Origin: Lentibacter algarum | GTDB lineage: Bacteria > Pseudomonadota > Alphaproteobacteria > Rhodobacterales > Rhodobacteraceae | NCBI RefSeq assembly: GCF_040580765.1 | Contig: NZ_CP158687.1 | Location: 1,736,001 to 1,800,000, forward strand | DNA length: 64,000 bases | Direction of reading: 5' to 3' | In this document: piece after piece, positions 55,776-64,000 of the stretch | Layout of the letters: each line of letters starts with the position of its first letter | Position numbering within the stretch: position 1 is the stretch's first letter | Program-made: the position numbers and the translations under genes | The notes under the pieces: generated by a model | Seen by the model: only the letters and a program-made list of their open reading frames with translations | Databases searched by the model: none | What the model was told of the DNA's origin: nothing

Positions 55776-58700
55776 CAGGCTTGGTAGACTGGGCCGCCGC
55801 CCGTGCGCGGATGATTATGGCCTTTATCGTTCTGTCTCTGCTCGTCGGCGGCTTTGCCTATGCCAACCTACCCAAAGAGGGCGAGCCTGACATTCAAATA
55901 CCCGGTCTTTTTATCTCGGTTCCCTTCCCCGGCATCTCAGCAAGCGACAGCGAGACCCTGCTTGTAAAGGTTATGGAAACAGAACTGGCTGACCTTGATG
56001 GCCTTGAGTCGATGTCGGCCACAGCGGCTGAAAACTATGCCGGTATCTTTATCGAATTTGAATTTGGCTGGGACAAATCAGCTGTCATGGCTGATGTACG
56101 TGAGGCCATGAATGCAGCCGAAGCGGCTTTTCCTGACGGGGCTGAGAAATACTCTATAAACGAAATAAATTTTTCTGAATTTCCTGTTTTGATCATCAAT
56201 CTGACGGGTGATGTCCCTGAGCGTACCATGTCTCGGGTCGCTGAAAGCCTAAAAGACAAAATCGAAAGCCTAGATGCTGTCTTGGAAGCTGGTATCGCTG
56301 GCAAACGTGACGAAATGCTCGAGGTTCTTATCGATCCCCTGAGACTTGAGGCTTACAATGTGACCGCGGGTGAACTGATAAGCGTTGTGCGCAACAACAA
56401 CCAGCTGATCGCAGCGGGTGAAGTTGAAAGCTCAACAGGTGCATTTTCTGTCAAAATCCCATCAAGCTTTAATGAGCCACAGGACGTCTACAATCTTCCC
56501 GTGAAAGTAAACGGAGATCGAATCGTCACCTTGGGCGACCTTGCAGAGATCAGGCTGACGTTTGAGGACAGGCTCGGCACCGCGCGCTTTAACGGAGAAA
56601 CCACTGTTGCGCTTCAAGTTGTGAAGCGGAAGGGGTTCAACCTTCTTGATATGGCTGACGATGTAAAAGTCGTTGTCGCTCGTGCGAGTGCAGAATGGCC
56701 CGCAGAGCTTCAATCCGCAGTCTATGTCGGCACATCGAATGATCAGTCGCGCGTCGTCGGCTCGATGATTTCGCAACTTGAAGGCTCTGTACTGACAGCC
56801 ATAGCACTCGTCATGATCGTGATCCTCGCGGCCCTTGGTGTGCGCCCTGCACTGCTCGTGGGCTTTGCTATTCCAACGTCTTTCTTGCTCTGTTTTGCAT
56901 TCCTAGCTCTGATGGGGGTAACGATTTCAAACATTGTTATGTTTGGGCTTATCCTCGCGGTGGGGATGTTGGTGGACGGCGCGATCGTAGTTGTCGAATA
57001 CGCAGATAAACGTATTTCCGAGGGCACTGGCCCGATGCATGCCTATGTTGAAGCTGCCAAAAGAATGTTCTGGCCAGTCGTGAGCTCAACGGCAACAACG
57101 CTTTGCGCGTTCCTCCCCATGCTCTTTTGGCCAGGCGTTCCGGGCCAGTTCATGGGGATGCTACCTGTTACGCTCATTTTTGTTCTCTCGGCCTCACTTG
57201 TTGTGGCTTTGATATATCTGCCTGTAATGGGTGGGGTTTCGGGACGCATGAGCCGTCTCTTCGGTCGCTCAGCTGACGCACTCCGTGCAGCGACACCATG
57301 GTGGCTTAGGGCAGCCTTGGTTCTACCATCGCTCTACATGGTCTTTCTCGGCGCCATGCAAACGCTCAATCCCGGCTACCTTTTTGGTGGAACGCCTATC
57401 TTTGAAGGGGTGATGTCCCTGCTTCCGGGTATGGTTTTGTTTTTACTTGGAAGCTTTGCCTCCTCGATCACATTGGGCGCAGCTCAAATTGCTTGGAAGA
57501 AAACGTCCGTTCAAGCTGGGCGCAGGCGCACATATTTTGGCCAGTTTATTCAACTCATTACAGGCAATCCAATCATGCCCGTGGTGTCGGCCGCTGCCGT
57601 CTTATTTTTCGTAATGTCTGTCTTTGGATATTACGGCTCAAATAACAATGGAACTGAGTTTTTCGTAGAATCTGAGCCTGAAATGGCTATCGTCTATGTC
57701 AGAGCACGGGGAAACCTTTCACTCGAACAAAAAGACGACTTGATCAAGCGTGCCGAAGACATTGTCCTCGCTCATCCAGGAATCGACAACGCGTTCTCTT
57801 TTGCAGGTGACAGTGGCCTCAACACCAATACTGGCGGCGCTCAGCCCCCCAATGATACGATTGGGCAAATTCAGTTTGAAACGATCCCATGGGAAGATCG
57901 CAGAGATCGCCCCGACCTCGATGGCGATCTTGTGCTACAAGAGCTTACAGAACAACTGTCCGCTCTCCCCGGAACAAAAATAGAAATTCTTGCAGCGTCA
58001 CGTGGCCCCGCGTCTGCAAAGCCTGTCCACTTGCGCCTCAAGGCGGATGATTGGGAAGACTTGATAAGCGCAGCCCAAACGGCACGAGCCAAATTCGACG
58101 AGACGGAAGGCCTGACACTTCAAGAAGATACGCTACCCCTCCCCGGAATCGACTGGCAGCTTGATGTCGACGTCCAAGAGGCTGGGCGATATGGTGCAGA
58201 TGTCCAGACTGTTGGCGGCATGATCCAACTCGTCACGCGCGGCATACTTCTTGATACGATGCGCGTTGATAGCTCTGACGAGGAAATAGAAATTCGCGTT
58301 CGGCTACCCGAAAAAGACCGCGTTTTGAGCACACTCGACACACTCAAACTGCGAACTGCGGATGGGCTTATACCTCTCTCAAACTTCCTGACACGCAAAC
58401 CTGTGGCGAAACTAGCCGAAATCAACCGCGCTGACCAAATGCGGTTCTTTGATGTAAAGGCTGGCGTGGTAAACGCGACAATGCTTCTAACCAACGCCGA
58501 AACGAACGAGACGCGACTTATTTCTGCCGCTGATTGGAATGAAGATGCCGCCCTGCAAGCACAAAGTGAACGTGAGGGTTTTGAAGCCGTGCCGCTCACA
58601 CCTGCAAACAGAATTGAAGCTATCACATCTTGGCTCCAGACAGCGCCCTTTCCTGAAGGGGTCGCATGGGAGTGGACAGGCGATCAAGAAGATGAAGCCG

Positions 58701-59503
58701 AAAGCCAAGCCTTTCTAAGCTCAGCTTTCATGGGTGCACTTGGGCTGATGTTCATCATATTGCTCGCCCAGTTCAACAGCTTTTATAACTCTATTCTCGT
58801 CCTTCTTGCGGTTGTCCTCTCGACGGCAGGCGTGCTTATTGGCATGTTGGTCATGGACCAAACCTTCTCAATTATCATGACGGGTACGGGCATTGTGGCG
58901 CTTGCGGGTATTGTCGTGAACAACAACATCGTTCTGATTGATACCTATCAGGAATATTCCTCATACATGCCGCGCCAAGAAGCTATCGTGCGCACCGCAG
59001 AAGACCGAATTCGACCAGTCTTGTTGACTACAATCACAACAATGGCAGGCCTTGCGCCTATGATGTTTGGCCTCAGTCTTGACTTCATCAACGGCGGATA
59101 CTCGATAGATAGTCCCACAGCGCTCTGGTGGAAGCAGCTTGCAACAGCTGTCGTTTTCGGACTGGGCATCGCAACAGTGCTGACGTTGGTGTTTACGCCC
59201 TCGATGCTGGCGCTACGTGTTTGGGTATCGACTTATCTTGGATGGGCTGCCCGTGCGCTTGCTGCGCTGTCTCTCGGCAGCGCCAGCCGCATTGCTCGTG
59301 ATATGGCGCTACAAACAGCCGTCCGCCGCATAGCGCCCCCAGAAATCTTGTGGGATGGCTACAACGATCAAGCTGTAGGCGAGACACCCGAACCCGGATC
59401 AAACGACACAGAAACTGTTCGTGCCAGCGAAGCATCACCATCAGACGACAACGCTGAAACCGCCAAAAAAACACCGACTGGTCGTATAAAGGCGGCTGAA
59501 TAG
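55772..59503 (+). CDS. RND-family efflux transporter
   Basis: 1243 residues, longer than the usual 1,040. It has two halves, each with a large periplasmic loop, plus an extra helical insertion near residues 500-610 and a charged C-terminal tail of about 80 residues. In TM4 the paired aspartates of AcrB are Asp402-Gly403 (ILAVGMLVDGAIVVVEY), and the TM10 lysine position is Asn1050 (GIVVNNNIVLID), so the proton pathway is not the standard one. Substrate unknown. Translationally coupled to the adaptor. Confidence 0.93.
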   Translation: MTGLVDWAAARARMIMAFIVLSLLVGGFAYANLPKEGEPDIQIPGLFISVPFPGISASDSETLLVKVMETELADLDGLESMSATAAENYAGIFIEFEFGWDKSAVMADVREAMNAAEAAFPDGAEKYSINEINFSEFPVLIINLTGDVPERTMSRVAESLKDKIESLDAVLEAGIAGKRDEMLEVLIDPLRLEAYNVTAGELISVVRNNNQLIAAGEVESSTGAFSVKIPSSFNEPQDVYNLPVKVNGDRIVTLGDLAEIRLTFEDRLGTARFNGETTVALQVVKRKGFNLLDMADDVKVVVARASAEWPAELQSAVYVGTSNDQSRVVGSMISQLEGSVLTAIALVMIVILAALGVRPALLVGFAIPTSFLLCFAFLALMGVTISNIVMFGLILAVGMLVDGAIVVVEYADKRISEGTGPMHAYVEAAKRMFWPVVSSTATTLCAFLPMLFWPGVPGQFMGMLPVTLIFVLSASLVVALIYLPVMGGVSGRMSRLFGRSADALRAATPWWLRAALVLPSLYMVFLGAMQTLNPGYLFGGTPIFEGVMSLLPGMVLFLLGSFASSITLGAAQIAWKKTSVQAGRRRTYFGQFIQLITGNPIMPVVSAAAVLFFVMSVFGYYGSNNNGTEFFVESEPEMAIVYVRARGNLSLEQKDDLIKRAEDIVLAHPGIDNAFSFAGDSGLNTNTGGAQPPNDTIGQIQFETIPWEDRRDRPDLDGDLVLQELTEQLSALPGTKIEILAASRGPASAKPVHLRLKADDWEDLISAAQTARAKFDETEGLTLQEDTLPLPGIDWQLDVDVQEAGRYGADVQTVGGMIQLVTRGILLDTMRVDSSDEEIEIRVRLPEKDRVLSTLDTLKLRTADGLIPLSNFLTRKPVAKLAEINRADQMRFFDVKAGVVNATMLLTNAETNETRLISAADWNEDAALQAQSEREGFEAVPLTPANRIEAITSWLQTAPFPEGVAWEWTGDQEDEAESQAFLSSAFMGALGLMFIILLAQFNSFYNSILVLLAVVLSTAGVLIGMLVMDQTFSIIMTGTGIVALAGIVVNNNIVLIDTYQEYSSYMPRQEAIVRTAEDRIRPVLLTTITTMAGLAPMMFGLSLDFINGGYSIDSPTALWWKQLATAVVFGLGIATVLTLVFTPSMLALRVWVSTYLGWAARALAALSLGSASRIARDMALQTAVRRIAPPEILWDGYNDQAVGETPEPGSNDTETVRASEASPSDDNAETAKKTPTGRIKAAE

Positions 59504-59510
59504 GCCGCTC

Positions 59511-61310
59511 TTATGCGGCGTCTTCCTCGCTGCTTTGCCTTGCCCATAGGCTTGCATAGCGCCCTTTGCGCTTAAGCAAGGCTTCATGGGTGCCCTGCTC
59601 CGCAACTTCACCATCTTCCAGCACAACAATCAGATCGGCATCTGAAATTGTCGACAGGCGGTGTGCAATCGTGATGACCGTGCGCCCCTCACCTGCCTTA
59701 CGCAAAGCAGACTGAATTTCACGTTCCGTCTCAGTATCAAGTGCCGAAGTAGCCTCATCGAGTAGCAGTACAGGCGGATCTTTCAGCAATGTTCGAGCGA
59801 TACCCACCCGCTGCTTTTCGCCTCCAGATAGCTTCAAGCCTCGTTCACCAACAGCGGTATCATACCCATTTGGCAGAGCCGCAATAAAGTCGTGAATCTG
59901 CGCTGCCTTCGCAGCTGCAACGATTTCCTCCTCGCTCGCCCCGTCGCGCCCGTAAGCAATATTGTATCGGATGGTATCATTGAACAGAACAGTGTCTTGC
60001 GGCACCACTCCAATCACCCCGTGCAAACTCTCTTGCGTCACATCGCGTACGTCCTGCCCATCAATTGATAGACGGCCTTCGGAGACGTCGTAGAAGCGGA
60101 ACAGCAGGCGCCCTATTGTTGACTTACCCGAGCCAGACGGCCCCACAATCGCGACAGTTTCGCCTGCACCAACTTTGAGGCTGACCCCTTTCAGGATTGG
60201 ACGCGCGCTATCATAGCCAAAATGAACATTTTCGAGAACAACAGTCCCATTTGACACCTCGATCTGAGTGGCTTCGGGCTTGTCTTGAATCTCGGCAGGC
60301 TGACCAAGCAAATCAAACATCTCGCCCATATCCACAAGGCTCTGCCGAATTTCACGATAAACTGTACCCAAAAAGTTGAGCGGTAGGGTGATCTGGATCA
60401 TGTATGCGTTGACCATAACGAAATCGCCAACCGTTAAATCACCATTTTGCACACCCAATGCTGCCATGACCATGACTGCAATCAAACCCATAGTGATCAA
60501 GAGGGCCTGACCAAAGTTAAGGAAGGCAAGTGATGATGCCGTTTTAATGGCCGCGGCCTCATAGCCTTCCATCGCCGCATCATATCGTTGCCCTTCGCGC
60601 CGCTCCGCCCCGAAGTATTTCACTGTCTCAAAATTAAGGAGGCTATCAATCGCCTTTTGGTTTGCATCAGTGTCGCGGTCATTCATCTCACGGCGCAGCT
60701 TTACCCGCCACTCTGTCACCGTGAAGGTAAACCATACATAGAGAGCGATCGTTCCCACAACCACTGCCAAATACCAGACATCAAACAGAAAGAAGAATAT
60801 CCCTGCAACCAGCAGCAATTCGAGAATAAGCGGGCCAACAGAAAACAATAGAAAACGTAGCAAGAAATCAACGCCCTTGACCCCACGTTCAATAATGCGG
60901 CTTAGACCACCGGTTTTGCGCGTAATATGATAGCGCATCGAGAGCCTATGAATATGGGTGAAGGTTTCAAGCGCCAGTTTGCGCAGAGCTCTTTGGGCCA
61001 CCGCAGCAAAGACGCCATCTCTAAGCTGCTGAAATCCAGACGTAAATATACGTGCCATCCCATAGGCGACGGTTAGCCCGACGGCACCGAGAAGCAGGTC
61101 TGAAACCCCCTCTCCAGACAAAGCGTTGACAGCATCACGGTAGATGATTGGCGTGTAAACGGCGATAAGCTTGGATAGAAGCAAGGCTGCCATAGCAATC
61201 AACACTCGCCGCTTTACCCAGACTTCACCGTCTGGCCAAAGATAAGGAATGACACGCTTGATGGTGCGCACACCTGATGCACGTTCTTGTTTTTCTACAT
61301 CGTCACTCAT
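59511..61310 (-). CDS. Atm1-type ABC exporter
   Basis: 599 residues: six-helix exporter domain followed by an ATPase with GPSGSGKSTIGRLLF, LSGGEKQRVGIARTL and VLLLDEATSALD. TRKTGGLSRIIERGVKG and the MTMGLIAVMVMAALGVQNGDLTVGDFVM region match the Atm1/ABCB7 branch, which in alphaproteobacteria moves glutathione-linked sulfur or metal species. It works as a homodimer in the inner membrane. Seven base pairs from the convergent RND gene. Confidence 0.93.
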   Translation of the reverse strand: MSDDVEKQERASGVRTIKRVIPYLWPDGEVWVKRRVLIAMAALLLSKLIAVYTPIIYRDAVNALSGEGVSDLLLGAVGLTVAYGMARIFTSGFQQLRDGVFAAVAQRALRKLALETFTHIHRLSMRYHITRKTGGLSRIIERGVKGVDFLLRFLLFSVGPLILELLLVAGIFFFLFDVWYLAVVVGTIALYVWFTFTVTEWRVKLRREMNDRDTDANQKAIDSLLNFETVKYFGAERREGQRYDAAMEGYEAAAIKTASSLAFLNFGQALLITMGLIAVMVMAALGVQNGDLTVGDFVMVNAYMIQITLPLNFLGTVYREIRQSLVDMGEMFDLLGQPAEIQDKPEATQIEVSNGTVVLENVHFGYDSARPILKGVSLKVGAGETVAIVGPSGSGKSTIGRLLFRFYDVSEGRLSIDGQDVRDVTQESLHGVIGVVPQDTVLFNDTIRYNIAYGRDGASEEEIVAAAKAAQIHDFIAALPNGYDTAVGERGLKLSGGEKQRVGIARTLLKDPPVLLLDEATSALDTETEREIQSALRKAGEGRTVITIAHRLSTISDADLIVVLEDGEVAEQGTHEALLKRKGRYASLWARQSSEEDAA

Positions 61311-61377
61311 GCCGATAGGGCCTCTCGCAATTCAAGGCGCAGAGATAGTCCCCTTTCAGGCCGATTGCCAGCCGTGC

Positions 61378-62409
61378 TCAGTCAGGAAGATCAAAGACTT
61401 GCCCAGGATAAATCAAGTCTGGATCACGGATTTGATCTTTATTGGCCTCATAAAGCTGTAGATACAGCTGCCCTTCGCCATACCTGTCACGCGCAATCGC
61501 CCAAAGCGTTGCTCCAGGTTGGACGGTAACAAGCGCCACACCAGCCTCTGAAGTCACTTTTTCGGGGACTTCGCGCTTGAAGGGGGTCTCAACACGGCTT
61601 TTCACGAGTCCATCCTCGTCGACCTCATCGACCCGCAATGTGTATATTCCAGAGTCGACATTGGGCAATTCAGATCGCCACAAGCCATTCGTCTCAATAC
61701 GCTCTGTCGTCACAGGACGGTTATCGAGGTAGACGCGGACATAACTATCATTGGAGGCACGGCCTGAAAGCTGGACTTCCCCACTTTCAGAGTAACTAAT
61801 AGCATCAAGCGCGACTTGGCTCATGACAATCGGAGCGGCGGGCTGAAGGATTGTAACTCCGTCAGCGTCCGCCAAAATCACTGTATTTGACTGGGTAAGC
61901 GCCGCTGCCTCACTCGTTGTTTCCGCGTTTTCTGCAATCTGATTACCTGCTTGTAGTGGCGCTACGATAATTGTGTTGAGGCTCTCTTGACCACCGGAAG
62001 TTCCGCGTAAGCTCAAGACACGCGCGTCTTGACTGGCAGGCAAATCAGCAAACGCCACAAACTCCCCTGACGCACCGGCTTGGACCGTCACGACGACATT
62101 CCCATCAAGCAAGACTTCAACCAACTCCCCCGGCAAAGCAGTGCCAGCAATGAGTGTTTGTCCATTCGGTTCAACCCGTGCGACATCGAATTTGGGCGCA
62201 GGTTCACTCGAAGTTGAAACGTTTGCCTTCTCTTCAGAAAGCGAAACGGACACGTCTTGTGCCGCGGTTGGCTCTGCCACTTGGCTGGATGCTTCGTCCA
62301 AAGAGCCATCTTTCAAATACATTCCGACGCCGGCCAAAACCAAAACAGCCGCGCCCGATAAAGCCAACACAGACCCATTACTCGCAAAGAAACCCGTTAG
62401 TTTGCTCAT
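61378..62409 (-). CDS. LysM domain membrane protein
   Basis: 343 residues from 62409 (GGGGAA upstream). A near N-terminal membrane helix (VLALSGAAVLVLAGVGMYL), a long acidic middle part with bacterial Ig-like segments (PGELVEVLLDGNVVVTVQAGASGEF, SGRASNDSYVRVYLDN), and a C-terminal LysM domain (VTVQPGATLWAIARDRYGEGQLYLQLYEANKDQIRDPDLIYPGQ). It should bind peptidoglycan in the periplasm. The exact role is unknown. Confidence 0.88.
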   Translation of the reverse strand: MSKLTGFFASNGSVLALSGAAVLVLAGVGMYLKDGSLDEASSQVAEPTAAQDVSVSLSEEKANVSTSSEPAPKFDVARVEPNGQTLIAGTALPGELVEVLLDGNVVVTVQAGASGEFVAFADLPASQDARVLSLRGTSGGQESLNTIIVAPLQAGNQIAENAETTSEAAALTQSNTVILADADGVTILQPAAPIVMSQVALDAISYSESGEVQLSGRASNDSYVRVYLDNRPVTTERIETNGLWRSELPNVDSGIYTLRVDEVDEDGLVKSRVETPFKREVPEKVTSEAGVALVTVQPGATLWAIARDRYGEGQLYLQLYEANKDQIRDPDLIYPGQVFDLPD

Positions 62410-62510
62410 GGAGTTCCCCAATATTTCCAACCGCGTCTCGCGCGGGTTGAGAGAGCATAGCAAGATGGTTATGAAGGGTCAAAACAACTCATCAAAAGTG
62501 TTGGAGCACC

Positions 62511-63062
62511 ATGACGAAACGATCAATCTGTGTCTATTGCGGCTCACGCGAAGGTGAGAAGGCAACTTATAAAACGGCAGCGACAGCTCTTGGAGCAGCC
62601 TTGGCTAACGAGGGCTGGCGCCTCGTTTATGGGGCTGGAGACATTGGCTTAATGGGCGCCGTGGCCCGCAGCGCGCAAACTGCTGGTGGCGAAACATTCG
62701 GCGTGATCCCAACTCATTTGTTAAAGAAAGAGGTCGGCAAAGTTGATCTCACAGAATTCATCGTCACCGAAAACATGCATGAGCGTAAGAAAGTTATGTT
62801 CATGAATGCTCAAGCAATCATTGTCCTACCAGGCGGCGCGGGATCGCTTGATGAGTTCTTTGAAGTCTTAACCTGGGCGCAACTTGAACTTCATTCAAAG
62901 CCGATCGTACTGCTGAATGTCGAGAACTATTGGACCCCACTGATCGCCCTGATGGATCATATCATTGCTGAAGGCTTTGCCGACCCAAGCCTAAAAACTC
63001 TCTTTACGGTCTGCACCAGCGTCGATGAAACCACCGACTACCTACGCGGCGCTCTGTCCTGA
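62511..63062 (+). CDS. LOG-family protein
   Basis: 183 residues. YGAGDIGLMGAVARSA and the catalytic PGGAGSLDEFFEVLTW segment match the LOG family, which releases cytokinin bases from riboside 5'-monophosphates; in bacteria they act as nucleoside-monophosphate phosphoribohydrolases. Cytosolic. GGAGC precedes the ATG. The 3' end overlaps the convergent rarD-like gene by 25 bp. Confidence 0.93.
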   Translation: MTKRSICVYCGSREGEKATYKTAATALGAALANEGWRLVYGAGDIGLMGAVARSAQTAGGETFGVIPTHLLKKEVGKVDLTEFIVTENMHERKKVMFMNAQAIIVLPGGAGSLDEFFEVLTWAQLELHSKPIVLLNVENYWTPLIALMDHIIAEGFADPSLKTLFTVCTSVDETTDYLRGALS

Positions 63063-63922
63063 AGAAGGCTGGAAGCAGAATATAGTGTTAGGGCGAGCCA
63101 TATCAGGCCAAAGGCAATCCCATGCCACAGTCCAAAGGGCTCCCCAAAAATCACCACCGCACAAAAAAATTGCGCAGTCGGGTTGATGTATTGCAACAAC
63201 CCGACCGTAGAAAGCCTGTTGCGATGTGTCGCATATGAAAACAGCATCAGCGGAGCCGCTGTCAGCACACCTGAAAAAATAAGCATCCCATTTTCCCAAG
63301 CTGCGGTTCCAAAATGCCCCTCACCTTTTGAATGAACAAAAGCGAGAACCCCTAACGCGATCGGGAACAAGAGTGCCACCTCTCCCGTAACGGAGACAAC
63401 TGGCCCCACTGACAGGCGCTTTTTTAAAACGCCATAAATCCCAAAACTCCCCGCCACCAAAAGCGAAATCCACGGTGCAACTCCTAAACCATAAGTAAGC
63501 GTAACAACTCCCAGTGCGGCCAACCCGACAGCGGCCCACTGCGTAGATTGTAATTTCTCTCCAAAAACGAGACGTCCCAGAAGCACGGCAACCAACGGGA
63601 AAATATAATACCCCATAGCCGCCTCGACCGCATAGCCAGCCTGTATCGAGAAAATAAAGGCGAACCAATTTGTGGAAATCATGATCGCCGCTAATCCAAC
63701 CACAAGGACGCCGTTACGGGTCGACAGAAGCGTAAACAATACCGACAAGCGCCCTTGCGCCAACAAGAGAATAGCAAAGAGAACAAACGACCAGATTGTC
63801 CGATGTGCTAAAATTTCAATAGGTGGAATATGCGCCAAGACCTTGTAATATAGAGCTGAGAACCCCCAAATCAGGCAGGCTATGACCATCGCCAAGACAC
63901 CTTTTGTACTTTCGGTCATCAT
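63038..63922 (-). CDS. rarD: EamA-family transporter RarD
   Basis: 294 residues from the ATG at 63922. Ten helices in two EamA repeats; KGVLAMVIACLIWGFSALYYKVLAHIPPIEILAHRTIWS and NWFAFIFSIQAGYAVEAAMGYYIFPL are diagnostic for RarD. Annotated as a chloramphenicol-sensitivity protein, though its real substrate is not established. No good ribosome binding site is seen. Confidence 0.93.
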   Translation of the reverse strand: MMTESTKGVLAMVIACLIWGFSALYYKVLAHIPPIEILAHRTIWSFVLFAILLLAQGRLSVLFTLLSTRNGVLVVGLAAIMISTNWFAFIFSIQAGYAVEAAMGYYIFPLVAVLLGRLVFGEKLQSTQWAAVGLAALGVVTLTYGLGVAPWISLLVAGSFGIYGVLKKRLSVGPVVSVTGEVALLFPIALGVLAFVHSKGEGHFGTAAWENGMLIFSGVLTAAPLMLFSYATHRNRLSTVGLLQYINPTAQFFCAVVIFGEPFGLWHGIAFGLIWLALTLYSASSLLQDRAPRR

Positions 63923-64000
63923 CTTTGATTGTTTCTTTCTTTCTCTGGCTTGCAAATTAAGGCTAACCTGATTCAATTGTTGGAGAATTTTCAACTCGTT

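Overview
The window looks like chromosome from a marine alphaproteobacterium of the Roseobacter group (Rhodobacteraceae). The evidence is gene content and local order: a pdhA-pdhB-pdhC cluster with lipoyl domains on both E1-beta and E2, an Atm1-type ABC exporter, a secDF-ccm superoperon, trmD-rplS-rpmE, glnB-glnA, and above all the DMSP lyase gene dddP, whose six metal ligands and catalytic Asp fall at the residue numbers known for the family. No insertion sequence, prophage, CRISPR array, rRNA or plasmid function was seen. About 63 protein genes are supported, plus three tRNA genes (two identical tRNA-Asp, one tRNA-Leu).

Layout. 0-4.4 kb: tail of an MFS transporter, a tandem hairpin repeat, then a leftward cysS-cimA-NDUFAF6-like operon. 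4.6-13 kb: PLP aminotransferase, an MttB-family methyltransferase with an elaborate leader (upstream ORF plus alternative stems), a DUF3179 protein, two cyclophilins, pgk, a thioesterase, ftsB and an exonuclease-BRCT fusion. 13.3-17 kb: pyruvate dehydrogenase genes. 17-21 kb: a glycosyltransferase, tandem tRNA-Asp genes, a possible proline-rich micro-ORF, a TfoX C-terminal protein, ndk and a Bcr/CflA-type exporter. 21-26 kb: ABC-F ATPase, marC, an aspartic protease, trmD, rplS, rpmE, tRNA-Leu. 26-30 kb: a degenerate Hint protein, NAD(P)HX repair enzyme, glnB-glnA. 30-40.3 kb is catabolic: a lytic transglycosylase, a heme-dependent N-demethylase family protein diverging from dddP, then a urate-to-glyoxylate cluster (puuD, LysR regulator, uraH, puuE-uraD fusion, allA, NCS2 permease, ureidoglycine aminohydrolase). 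40.4-48.5 kb: hydrolase-OsmC fusion and the leftward yajC-secD-secF-TSUP-Mth938-ccmABCD-ccmG run. 48.6-64 kb: serS, a TspO-like protein, der-bamB-yfgM, an RND efflux pair, Atm1-type exporter, LysM protein, LOG protein and RarD.

How they work together. Three modules stand out. The pyruvate dehydrogenase module makes acetyl-CoA (its E3 gene is not here). The nitrogen module joins purine-ring breakdown to glutamine synthesis and PII signalling. The membrane-biogenesis modules cover Sec export, cytochrome c heme export and BAM-associated assembly. The adjacency of DMSP cleavage to purine salvage suggests a locus for using phytoplankton-derived solutes.

Most interesting signals: the MttB leader at 5889-6036, where a 30-codon ORF with a good Shine-Dalgarno overlaps two mutually exclusive stems, one of which covers the mttB ribosome binding site; a shared T-tract/AAATATCC element beside hairpins in the first convergent gene junctions; perfect inverted repeats in the dddP and uraH/puuE divergent promoters; and a proline-rich 31-codon ORF behind a near-consensus ribosome binding site at 18.7 kb.
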